A DNA stretch of 64,000 nucleotides, taken from Pocillopora verrucosa. Lineage: Eukaryota > Cnidaria > Anthozoa > Scleractinia > Pocilloporidae. The position numbers and the translations under genes were made by a program. Positions 23,150-34,191 of this stretch are shown one piece after another; position 1 is the stretch's first letter, and every line of letters starts with the position of its first letter. The DNA lies in contig NC_089318.1 of the NCBI RefSeq assembly GCF_036669915.1, positions 8,336,849 through 8,400,848 of the forward strand, given 5' to 3'. The notes below the pieces were generated by a model. It ran no database searches. It saw only the letters and a list, made by a program, of their open reading frames with translations, and had not been told where the DNA came from.

Positions 23150-24475
23150 TGACTATCAGGACTCTATTACAATGAGCGCAACTAATATGCAACTTAACAG
23201 AGAGCTTGTCTAACAAGAACAAATAACTTGACCCTGCTTTTTCAGAAAACAACTACAACAACGACTTCATTCTACGGAACACCCATGCTCTAATGAGATA
23301 ATATCGATGAATATCAAGAGCTATTTTCTGTAAAGCTGGAACTTTAGAACTAATGTTCACGATGCGGGCAACGTTCTGATTATCTGTGTACTAGACGCCA
23401 GTCTGCGCCTCGAGGGAGTCTATAAACGCTTGTAAAGGCAGTGAAACGGCAAGAAGCTCACGAAATGCGGAGCTCCGAGAGCTCTCAAAATCTGACCAAT
23501 TCGGGTGAAAGATTTTGTCCTCGAAATGAATAACTTCTGCAGTCTGAATTAGACACATCTGAGTATACAATTTTCGTTGGTTTGCGCTTCACGGGCCACA
23601 AACTCACACCGGTGATGGTAGCAAGATTGTCTTTCCAAACGTTTAATTAATTTATGCATTCAGGTGTTAGAGAGACAAGAGAATTCCAATTTGTGACAGA
23701 TTTAACAACAGCAAAGGTATTTCTGGTCCTGAGCCTAGTTACGTTCCCGACGCAGTTCCCAAGCAAAATAGTTTTACCACTCACATTGGCGAGCTTCCGA
23801 ACCTGAAAAAGGGAGTCCTCCGACCCCAAAAGAAACAATAAATCCTCTGTCAGAGATTGAATTCCGCTATCCGTCGCGGAGATAAGGCATTCTTAGTGCT
23901 AATAACAGTTCCGAGCCAGATGATATTTTGGGCTGGATTCCAAATGGATTTTTCTTCATTAGGAAGAAAATCGGACTTCAACAAATTAGCGTGAACCGCC
24001 AAACTGATGCGCGACGCTGTTGGCCAAAACTACGCGAAACGAAACGCTTCGAAGCCCTGGCCGCCCGAACCTCCGCTCTGTATATCTTCTCGTCTTCTTC
24101 GTCGTGCGCCAGGTCATGATGCTTATCCTCAAGACAGTTCTCTACCCAAACGGTGAGTTATCTGCCATGGGATAATTTTTTGCCTTTCTTTTACCTAAGA
24201 TATACCTCCATCAAGCGCTTCCTTGGCCTTAGGCCAAATCTTTTCGCTCTACTGCAGCAGAGGCATCTTCAACAGCTTCTAGTACAGCTTTGTTTGCTTT
24301 GTACTGATCTTCGTTACTTTTCTTTTTAAAAGACGGCGGTGCATCACGCTTTACTCTTTTAATCTCGGACATATGTTTGGCAGCGTTGGAATCAGTTGAC
24401 CTTTTTAAGTCAGAAACAGACGACGAGACTAGATCCTTGATTTGGGAAAGGAGTTGAGCGGATGGTAACGAGATT
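23150..24475 (-). mobile_element. DIRS-like retrotransposon remnant (gag-like N-terminus fused to RT thumb/RNase H)
   Basis: On the minus strand from 24,475: LLSQIKDLVSSSVSDLKRS and HMSEIKRVKRDAPPSFKKKS, a gag-like coiled segment. Then from about 23,838: VRKLANVSGKTILLGNCVG NVTRLRTRN (two adjacent blocks), DNLATITGVSLWPVKRKPTK and YSDVSNSDC, and then RNase H blocks NWSDFESSRSSAFRELLAVS and YTDNQNVARIV. These fit DIRS-type (tyrosine-recombinase) retroelements of corals. The palm domain between gag and thumb is absent and several stops and frame changes interrupt the rest. Confidence 0.7.
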
Positions 24476-24479
24476 AAGG

Positions 24480-26320
24480 CTAACAGTGTAAGTGAAAACG
24501 AAACTCAACAAAGCAAGATGACGCGGCGAAGCCGACTGTAGAATGACACGCATAACTAACCGGTCACTATTTCAAACCCCCTAACCGCGGTCCCACGCGC
24601 TCTACACTAGAACCCAGTTCACCGCTCCGTGCCGGAAAAATAAAAATTTAATTCTAATTTGTGCCCGAAATACATGTGTTTGAGTATGCTTAATGTAGCA
24701 ACTGGTATGTGTGGACAAACATTTAGGTGAAAACAAATTTCCCGACTTGATGGGCTATTGTTGTAACTACTACTTTTGATAAATATGGGGCTTTGCTGCG
24801 TCCTTCGTGCGCTGCGAGCTCCGTTAGAAATAGTTTGCTTACTACGCGCGGTGTGGATGGTGCAGTTTAAGAATTGGAGAAATTACGGTTTTTGTTATTA
24901 TCAATAGATTCAACATGCATCTTGAATATGCTTATGGTATTAAACTAAAACTTGTGCTAGTTCAACGACCAGGAGCCATTTCCCGTTAAATGACTGATTA
25001 TTTTTTTGAATTTTATCTTTCAGCTGAACTGTATGTCACATTTACCACGCTATCCATGGACGTATTAGCAACAGAGAAGTGTTTCGCCGAAGTAGCAACA
25101 TAACGGTAAACACTGCAGCTTTGAACACTTCGTACAAGGTCAATATACTTTGGTCGAAAAATGTTTTTCCAGAAACGTAATGTATAACCTTCTAATGTCT
25201 GATTCATCACTGTGATCGCTTTCAGCAGCGTTGGATTTTGTTGAAATAATTATTTCAAAATCGTCTACAACGCTCGATTTAATATGCAATATTTGAAAAT
25301 TTAATTTTCTTTCGCTTCTGCAGTTTTTCGATGTTTATCGAATAATATTGCATAAAAAGACCTTTTTTTCATGACTGCGAAGTTTTCTCATTATTTTGTG
25401 TTGCGATAGTGATTTTTGAACCGGTTTTTGAAAGGGCATATTTTGGGACAGATTTTGCTGCTACCAGACGTAACAAGTTCGCGGCTCGATATTTTTGGTT
25501 TCAAGCGAAACTGAAGCAAAAGAAATTCATTTTTAAATAGTATTAGGTAACCTCTACTTGGGAAATAAAAATCGACCGATTTTAATTTTTAGCCAGAAAT
25601 CATCGGTCGTTTCTTAGGCGCAGGGCCTCTTAAATAATCTGCCGTCGGAGTTTCCTTTTTAGGACCACGCAAATTCTGATAATTTCACTTTGTAATTTTG
25701 CAGAGGACGGCTAAGAAATGTACACAGTTTTAAAAGGCACGTGCTAAGCTATTAATTAAAGCTACTCAAGGAGTGAGTGGGACAATCGGTTGCTTTTTGC
25801 AGAAGCTTACTTCCTTATGTTATATATATTATTGACGGGGGAGGAGGGGTAGCCTCAGTTGTTTTTAAAATAGAGGGATGGCACCTGGCACCTGATGGGT
25901 TGGTAGTGTTCGTTAAAAAATTTAAAAAAAAAGTAAAAAAAGTAAAAAAAAAACAAAAAAAAAACACTGTGGATTACATAAAATAAAATAGTATATGCTC
26001 AGTGATTGATATGACGCGCGTTAGTAGTAGACGAGTATAAATAGATACGTTGTTTTGTTGTACACCTACATCCAAGAATATTATTGAAACACATTGTCAC
26101 AGCAATTTGACTAATCGGACGCATTTGTAATTATTGCCCACGCCAGCTGCTTGAAGTTGTAAAGTGCTTTACTACAATAAATTGTAAGTACTGACCTTGT
26201 AAGAGCACAATTTTGCAATATGGCAGTATAGAAAGAAAAAGAGTGGTTGATGACATTTTCCAAAATTTTGCTATGGGATAATCACTTGGCATATAAAATT
26301 TGGTTACGTTGCTACCTATT
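24480..26320. other. Non-coding stretch, nothing recognised
   Basis: AT-rich sequence before the fibrinogen-like pseudogene. No PAN or EGF exon belonging to that pseudogene could be found here. An A-rich region at 25,915-25,965 is low complexity. Confidence 0.4.
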
Positions 26321-27517
26321 TAGGTTTGACGGGAGCAAAGCCTATCCGCTGACGCTGGGTACCGAAACGCAATCAGTTTATTGTCACATAGGACGCCTTG
26401 GTCATTGCGGCGATGGCAGTTGGACTTTAATTATTAAGATTAATGGTACTACGGACGGTCACAAGTTATTGCAATCAATAGTCATACCCCTAAATTATCA
26501 AACAATAAAATGTAATCCAGAAGAGGGTGTTTTTTTACTTGCTTTTTTAAAATTTTCATTGCTCTCTCTGTTTGTTTGTATTTACTACTCTGAACTGATT
26601 CATTCTTACATACTGTTTAGTCACAGGGAGTGACTGTTTTGCGATGAATGGGTGATTCAACCACTTCCATGGTTAATCAAAACGCTGTGGAGAAAAATCG
26701 TCTCTCTCAAGGGGGAGGTGTGACCTTATCTAATCAATCATGACGCCACGGCCTATCATTTTCTCTTTCTGATACATGTTTGACGCCCTCAATGCCGACC
26801 ACTTTTTTTAAAGTTTTATATCATAATTTCCTGGCCTTATTTTATAGAATTTCTTCCGATACACGCTGCTATGATAAGGGAAAGGCAAGGAGCATTTGTT
26901 AAATAACCTTGGCGACTTTTTTTGTTATCCTCCCCAAAAACATTTAAGATACTTTATGTTCAATTTAACGATCGACATATACTTTCTCGTCACCTGAATG
27001 GGAAAAATTCAATTACGATTCCGAGCTCTGGAGTATAATAGCGATGCTTGCTTGACCGGTTTTGACGATCAAGAGACAAAGTCATCGACATTGGCACACA
27101 AGATTCTACAAAATTTGCGTTGGTATAAAAATCGGAGACCAAATCAACGTCTTCAAATTGACGAAGACAGCCGACTCTTTATACTCGTTGATCTTTGATG
27201 TGAAATGCCGGCAAACCGGGGCTTTGTTGGTCTTTTTATAAAATTGACAAAATTTGAATAAAGCCGGGCACCTGTTTCTAAGGGACGGCTCTTCATTTTC
27301 ACTCTTCAAACATGCTTAGAAAAATAACTTTACTCTACAATTTATGGACTACTGGTTGGAGGGACGGGCGGACTGTTGCAACAGACCTAATAGCAACCCA
27401 CTCGGAAGGCTCTCTTTTCGATAGTCATTTAAAAAATAAAGTGATTTCATGCTCGCTTTAATTTTATTGAGACGGAAGAGAACTAGGCCAGTTTTTTCCC
27501 CTTTTTTGTTATTTTGA

Positions 27518-28725
27518 ATGAGTGGTCGAAGCTTCTTTCGTCAATATCATCGTGTTCAGTCAGTGAAGATCAAACACTCCATCTCTAAGCCTCGACATAT
27601 CTCCTACGGCGTACCCCAGGGATCAGTACTTGGTCCACTACTCTTTCTAATGTATACCTCGCCTACAGAAGACATTGTTGCTGAACATGGCCTAAACTGT
27701 ATGATATATGCCGATGATTCGCAACTTTACATAAAGATAAACTCCTCTGACAGAATGCTAGGCATGGAAAGATTGAAATCATGTGTTAATGCAATCATGG
27801 AGTGGGCCAAGAAAAACAGATTGCAGTGCAACCCTTCAAAAACAGAAATCATTCATTTCCTCTCACGCTTCTCAAAAAATCCTCCTTTCTGTAATATCAA
27901 TATTGGAGATGATATCATTAATTTATCTAATACTGTCCGAGACCTAGGCGTCATGCTTGATTCTGTGATGAACTTACGCTCGCATATAAATTCCATCTGT
28001 AAATCGTCGTCTCTAGCAATCAGAAATATCGGTCGCGTTCGTAAATACCTCTCGACGCAGCAAAATGAAAGATTGATACACGCCTTTATCTCATCGAGAC
28101 TTGATTATTGTAATAGCCTATTGTACGGTCTACCGATTTGTGACATCGAAAAATTCCAACGGATCCAAAACACAGCTGCCCGCTTGTTAGTCGGTGCCAA
28201 ATCAAGAGACAGTATAACACCTATACTTATGAAACTTCATTGGCTCCCGGTCACAAAACGAATTCAATTCAAGATACTGTTGATAACATACAAAGCACTA
28301 AATGACATGGCTCCAACCTATCTTGTTGAACTTCTTAGTCGATATATTCCTGCACGAAACCTCCGTTCATCAAATATGAATCTACTTGAGGTCCCAACAA
28401 TTCGAACTAAAACGTATGGGCAAAGAGCATTCTCCTACGCAGCACCGTATTTGTGGAACCAACTACCTGAATGCATAAAAAACGCCGAATCTGTTGACTC
28501 CTTTAAACGCTTATTGAAAACTTATCTTTTCAAAAATTAAGCCACCAGATTATTTGATATCGTACGTTGTCAAACATATGCATAACACGTAATAATTCAT
28601 TAGTTTAGATAGAGTAGCGAATTGCATGTATAGGATTTTTATCGAAATTTTGTTAATTTGTAATTGTAAAGCGCATAGAGTTCAATTTTAATGCGCTATA
28701 TAAGAACTTATTATTAATTAATTAA
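27518..28725 (+). mobile_element. 5'-truncated LINE-2 (L2) retrotransposon
   Basis: A 340-residue open frame (27,518-28,540) contains the RT motifs YGVPQGSVLGPLLF and YADD (CMIYADDSQLYI), then the typical L2 C-terminus LHWLPVTKRIQFKILL, YKALNDMAPTYL and AAPYLWNQLPECI, ending LLKTYLFKN. The 3' tail has the L2-type stem AAAGCGCATAGAG ... ATGCGCTATATAAG and ends in a TTATTAATTAATTA run near 28,725. The frame has no internal stop, so the copy is comparatively young. The 5' RT and all endonuclease sequence are missing. It sits inside the fibrinogen-like pseudogene. Confidence 0.9.
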
Positions 28726-28740
28726 ATATTTACCACATGG

Positions 28741-28786
28741 GATGGGGAAGGGAGGGGAAGGGAGGGGGGGGGGGTTGGTGGAAGAA
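28741..28786 (+). repeat. G-rich purine tract
   Basis: Successive GGGG/GGG runs including an 11-G stretch, with potential to form a G-quadruplex. It lies immediately 3' of the L2 tail. Confidence 0.7.
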
Positions 28787-29434
28787 AAATAGGGGATCGC
28801 ATGGTTTTCAAGGGGAACAGACCGGGGAATGGACCATGTCATGGCTTCCCTAAAAGATTATTGCAAAAAAAAAAAAGGGATTCAAAACTTTCTCTGTTTC
28901 AGATTATGGTATTAGTAGGCATTCGAGGGCAAGAATCGGTTTTCTTGGTGACGATTATGCAAACTGTCGGGCGTCTGATTCAAAAATTGGCTTTGGCACA
29001 GTAGGTAGTCAACATCCATATTATTATTCGTGAGGAAATTTTGCATATCATGGTGGAAACAACAGAAACAAACTTGTCGAAGTGATGGGGTACATTCTTG
29101 TTCCATAACAGAAAGAGCTCTTTCACAAAACAGTCTTCATGACATTCGCCTTAATTTTTAAATGTGAATTAAAACGCCTGAAAAGGAGCACTTGAACTAC
29201 ATACGGTCTAATTCAGTATTTAATAGCAAATGTTTAGTTTATAGAAAATAGTAAACTATACGAAATTAAGGTGATCAAAATAATTATTTCCTTTTCTTAA
29301 GTGAATAGCAGCTGCAATTTTTTAGTCTCGTTTATCATGGTATCCCTTGAGTTTACCAAGAAGTGATTTAGAAAAACATTTAACTATAAAAAATTGCGAT
29401 AAAATATTAAAAAAAATTCAAGATTGCTAAAAAA

Positions 29435-29741
29435 CGATGACATTTCTACTTTGGCTAAACGTCGTTACCAAGTCAAAAACATATTTCTATATTGCAGTCT
29501 ATATATACCAAAATAACAATGGGGTGATAAAAAGCTATACCGTAAGAAAAGAACAGTACTAATTAAAAAAGATTTGCGCGTATGGAGTCCATCTGGATAT
29601 TTAAATTAGGCTTGAGATCCTTGCTGAACAGCATTTCAAAGACTAAACAATCAAATTTTCTCTGGCACTTTCTTAAAACTCTAAATTAGTTTTCTTTCAA
29701 GAGGTGGTTGCTACCGTGAGCTTCCATGAAATGTCGACCGA
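29435..29741 (-). mobile_element. Penelope-like 3' end fragment, inverted relative to 33.5-33.8 kb
   Basis: Matches the reverse complement of about 33,455-33,790: TTGCTACCGTGAGCTTC, TGGAGTCCATCTGGATATTT, and the CCGTAAGAAAAGAAC and CCAAAATAACAATGG blocks. It encodes, on the minus strand, the end of the GIY-YIG region and the 3' tail. Its right limit is exactly where the CR1-like LINE begins. Confidence 0.8.
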
Positions 29742-32700
29742 TGAATGTCCGGTCCTTGAAATCAAGAGAGCATTTCTGGCTCGTCAAAGACACCATATTG
29801 CATAATGGCTTTGATATCTTCACCGTATCTGAAACGTGGGCGGATTTATCTGTGTCTGACGCAAGCCTCGAGATCTCTGGTTACCAACTTTCCAGACGGG
29901 ATCGTGGACAACACAAAGCTGGAGGTGGCTTGTGCACCTACGCCAAGTCAAACCTCAAGATTGCTGTGCTTGAGAATTTATCATCTGCCTGCGACGATGG
30001 CTTTCAACAACTTTGGCTAAGAGTTCAATGCAGAAAGTACAAATCGTTTTTGATCTACAACACATATCGACCTCCACAAACACCAAGCACGTGCTTTGAA
30101 TCTCTTGCAAATAGCCTCACAGATGTATTACTCCTAGACTTAAATGTTGCCATTCTTGGTGACCTAAATTGCAATATTTTAGCTCCTGACCCTGAGACTA
30201 CCTCACTGCAGACCTTTATTTCAACATTTAATTTACAACAACTGGTTAAGAAACCCACAAGGATTACAGAAACCACAAAATCTTTAATCGACGTAATTTT
30301 GACGACAAATACAGATATTGTCAGCCTCAGTGACGTACTTACCTGCTCAGTAAGTGATCACCACCTTGTTTACCTTGTATTAACGTTGAAGACCCCTCGA
30401 CTCGAGCCCTCCTATGTTACCATCAGGAGTTACGCTAATTACAATGCAAAACAATTCAGTGAGGATCTGTCACTTGTACCTTTTCATATAATATCTATGT
30501 TTGACGATTTTGATGACCAAGTGGAGACGTTCAATGCGTTATTTACCGATATTTTAGATGATCAAGCCCCTTTAAAGCGAGTAAAAATCACGTCAAGACC
30601 CAACCCATTTATTTCAGCTGAAATTCGCTAACTGATGAAGAACCGGGACCAATGGCATCGGTGAGCCACTAAATCAAATGACCGTCTTCAATGGAACGCA
30701 TATCGTTTCTTCAGACAGGAAGTCAAACGTGAACTACGAATTGCAGAAAAAGCTTATGTGAGATCTCAGCTATTACAAAACAAAGGAAATACTATTGCAA
30801 TTTGGAAGATAATTAACAACTGCCTGCCAAAGAAGTCCAAAAGCCGCCCTATTATTCCTGACAACCCAATTTTCTTGGCAAATGGATTTAATGAATATTT
30901 AACATCTTTTGGAAGTTCAGCAGCTCAGGAAGCTTATGATCTTGCTTGTGTACATAATTATCATATTAATCCAGCAATGTCAACCCTTTTGCGAACGTCT
31001 GATGACTGCCCTGACTTATTTCGATTTCACCCCGTACTGGAGAAGGATGTTGAAGGTGTAATTACGGGCTTTTCTTCCAACAAAGCACAAGGTCGTAATA
31101 AGATTACTACCCGCGTCCTCAAGGACTGTTTGAAAGTCATAGTACCAACTATTACAAGCATTATGAATAACTCATTTAGATCTAATTGTTTCCCGAAAGT
31201 ATGGAAAATGGCTGAAGTTACTCCTGTGTTAAAGTCTGGCAACCCCGAAGATCCCTGTAATCTCCGGCCCCTCTCATTACTGCCAATGCTATCTAAGGTG
31301 TCTGAGAGATTAGCTCAGCGTCAGTTCGTTGACTACATAACCACCAACAAGAAGCTATCTGAAAATCAGAGTGGTAATCGAAAATGTCACTCTACAGAAA
31401 CTGCTCTCTTACATGTCACAGATGATTTTCTCATGGCCATTGATAAGAGTGAAGTGTCCGTTGTCGTGCTACTAAACATGTCCAAGGCATTCGATAGTAT
31501 CAGACATGATCTTCTCCTTCAGAAGTTACAGAGCATAGCTGTTGCCTCTTCGAGCTTAGAGTTGTTTCATAATTACCTGTCTGGTCGTAGCCAGCGAGTG
31601 CGCATTGGGGATACTGTCTCAGACCAGCTCCCTCTTAAATATGGAGTTCCTCAGGGTTCTATTTTGGGGCCTGTGTTATTTACCATCTATGTAAATGATC
31701 TCTTGTCCGTTCCAACCCACTGCAAGTCTGTGTGCTACGTCGATGACTGTAAACCATACCTATCCTTTCGCTCAACTGACATCGCTCGCGTATTTGGTTA
31801 TCTGAACGAAGATTTGAGATAAATTTGCTGATGGTGCTGCCAGAATTCCCTTTTAATAAACCCAGCTAAAACTAAAATCTTACTAGATGGTGTTCCTCAA
31901 CTACTGCGGAAATTGCCTCCAGCGTCAATTTCACTCTTGGGAAAGGAAATAACACCAGTCCCTAGGGCAAAGGACCTTGGAATCTTCATCAACCAGTCCT
32001 TAACATATAACGATCATGTTCCTAAAACTACTTCTAACTATATTTTCAAACTAGTACAGATTAGCAGGATTAAACACCTCTTGGACAGGAAAACCCTTTT
32101 ACTTTTGACGAACGCTTTTGTTTTTAGTACAATGTATTATTGTTCAATTGTATGGGCCAACACATCTCAAAGAAATATAAAGAAGCTTCAGCTAGTGCAG
32201 AACTTTGCTGTCGTATTGTATTAGGTTTTAAGAAATTTTACCACATCTCCCAAGGCATAAAATCTCTTAATTGTCTCACTGTTAAGGAAAGACTTTATTT
32301 TAACGATGCTGTAATGGTATTAAATGTGTAAATAATTTAGTTCCTGAATATCTGGCTAACATGATTGTCCCACGATCTTGTATTCATAGTAGGGTAACAA
32401 GATCATGTAATGTGCTCCACATCCCAGGATGCCGCCTGTCCTCTGGGCAACGTGCAGTCACGTATCGCGGATGCAAATTGTGGAATAACCTCCCAAATGA
32501 CTTAAAAGCAGCTGATAATGTAAACGCCTTTAGGCTCCGCCTACTGAATGCGCTCCTTAGTGGAAGTGTCACGCACAGATGAATCATTTCAATCTTCTAT
32601 TCTTGCCTAATTTTTGTTTTAGTTCACTAGCGTTTTTAACGTGTACTGGCCTTTTGTATTAATATTATACTAGCCTTAGTTTTCACTTATATATATTTTT

Positions 32701-32816
32701 AGGCTAATACAATGTTACTATAATATTACAATAATTTTAATGTAGGCTTTGTAACTGAAAAACCCAGCTTGGAAGTTGCAATAAACGTATGTATGTTTGT
32801 ATGTATGTATGTACCC
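29742..32816 (+). mobile_element. CR1/Jockey-type LINE, near full-length ORF2, inactivated
   Basis: ORF2 begins MNVRSLKS with an apurinic-type endonuclease (VSETWADLS, GDLNCN, SDHHLVYLVL; 29,742-30,631), then reverse transcriptase (FSSNKAQGRNKITTRVLKD, NLRPLSLLPMLSKV, MSKAFDSIRHDLL, YGVPQGSILGPVLFTIYVND and catalytic YVDD in VCYVDDCKPY), then a C-terminal region (KLWNNLPNDLKAADNV) ending at 32,582. In-frame stops near 30,629, 30,661 and 31,820 and frame changes near 32,210 and 32,330 kill it. The catalytic box is YVDD rather than the usual F/YADD. The 3' end is a TATG microsatellite (about 32,786-32,812). It is inserted in Penelope-like sequence on both sides. Confidence 0.85.
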
Positions 32817-33790
32817 ATTGCCTTATACTCTGAATAGCCTACACTCCAGTCTAACTTTTACGATGGAGCTTCCCGTTGCTAATAAGATCTCTTTTATCTG
32901 CATTGAAAATGTCAAGTTTACCGAAAACCATTACACTCTTACACTTCTACAGTCACACCAGTAAACGCTATAAAGACTATTTATTAGAGACAATGATACA
33001 CCGAGCCTATGACCTATCGTCTACCACAAAGGCTTTTAATGCAGAATGTGTCAAATTGCGCTCTATTTTCAGTCGTCTTGACTACCCTATGGGCCTTATT
33101 AATTCCGCTATCATTAATTCTTCTTATAGAAATGCTTCGGCAGGCATAGCGGAAAAAAACACCGATAAAAGTAGCACAGTACGAATTAGTCTTCCATTCA
33201 AAGATCAAGTGGCCGTAAATGCGGTTCGGAAGCAGTTGCGCGATTTTAGCCGTAAGATTCTCCCTATATTGCAGCCTATTTTTGTGAGCAAGAAATTAGG
33301 GCAAGATCTTAAACCCAACGAAATCAAGCCGTCAATTGTGAATCGGTAATGCACTGTTTATCGTTTCTCATGTTAACCGTGCCCTGCAGGTAATGTCAGG
33401 TACACAGCCCGACACCTTCATCCACGCATTGCTGAGCACAAATATTTGGCAATCAGTCGACATTTCGTAGAAGCTCACGGTAGCAATCACCTTTTGAAAG
33501 AAAACCAATTTAGAGTTTTAAGAAAGCGCCAGGGAAAATTGGATTTTTTAGCCTTTGAAATGCTGTTCAGCTAGAATCTCAAGCCTAATTTAAATATCCA
33601 GATGGACTCCATACGTGCCAATCTTTTTGTTTAATTGCTATTGTTCTTTTCTTACGGTATAGCTTTTTATGACCCATTGTTATTTTGGTATATAGAGACT
33701 GCAACTTACAAATATTTTTTTTACTTGATAATGACTTTTAACCAACGTCGAAACGTCGTCGTTTTTTAGCAATCTTGATCGTCTCCGTGA
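32817..33790 (+). mobile_element. Penelope-like element 3' half
   Basis: Reads YTLNSLHSSLTFTMELPVAN, then after a frame change FYSHTSKRYKDYLLETMIHR, FNAECVKLRSIFSRLDYPMG, ISLPFKDQVAVNAVRKQLRD, a GIY-YIG remnant (ARHLHPRIAEHK) and the C-terminus LNIQMDSIRANLFV. Stops at 33,347 and 33,571 and frame breaks inactivate it. The tail carries GAAACGTC at 33,750-33,757. Confidence 0.8.
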
Positions 33791-33799
33791 GGGTGGTCC

Positions 33800-34190
33800 T
33801 TATACATAAAAGAAGTTTTTTAGGAGAACCACAGTGTTGACTGAGTCAGACGTCTCGTTTAATCATCCGTGATTTAGTCGAAACGACAACTGCTAGAACC
33901 AACTACACTCATAGTATAATAGCTGTTAAGGGAAAACTCCTTACCTATTGGGATATTAATTATTAGGATTGGTAGTACGCAATCAATCGACTGACGAAGA
34001 CAATCGGGTAGACTGGTTGTTCGCCAGATCGCAAAGTTTTATCATTCTTAACTAATTTTACAGGGTCTATTTTGTTTGTTTTATATTTTCATTCAGTTCT
34101 ATTTTCATTTAGTTATAACAAGCTTGCTTATTGTCCTTTTATGAATATCGCAGATATCTGCCATTTTTTTTTGTGAGATCGATTTTCGTG
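33800..34190. other. Intergenic, nothing recognised
   Basis: Separates Penelope-like sequence from the 3' end of the TRAF gene. It would hold the TRAF 3' UTR; no canonical polyadenylation hexamer stands out. Confidence 0.4.
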
Positions 34191-34191
34191 T

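Larger units (their letters stand above)
26324..29107 (+). pseudogene. Dead fibrinogen-like paralogue interrupted by an L2 insertion
   Basis: Pieces of the C-terminal domain shared with the genes at 42-53 kb appear in order: 26,324-26,464 (VYCHIGRLGHCGDGSWTLII, with the family G-G-W-T-L core altered to GDGSWTL), 27,003-27,200 (SELWS, then TGFDDQETK, with a frame change into KICVGIKIGDQINV) and about 28,830-29,107 (SRARIGFLGDDYANC, DSKIGFG, GNFAYHGGNN, VMGYILVP). In the last piece a conserved Cys codon has become TGA (about 29,031), and the AAG/GAA region of the family CNKEGF motif is an expanded A-run near 28,863. An L2 retrotransposon separates the second and third pieces. PAN and EGF exons are not seen. 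It is closest to the pseudogene at 60.1-60.6 kb (both have VMASL before the CNKEG position). Confidence 0.8.

Noticed and set aside
24570-24615. tRNA-like look on the minus strand (GTAGAGCGCGTGGGACC and GGTTTGAA)
   Set aside because: Arms do not pair into a cloverleaf and there is no proper anticodon stem; too weak to call.
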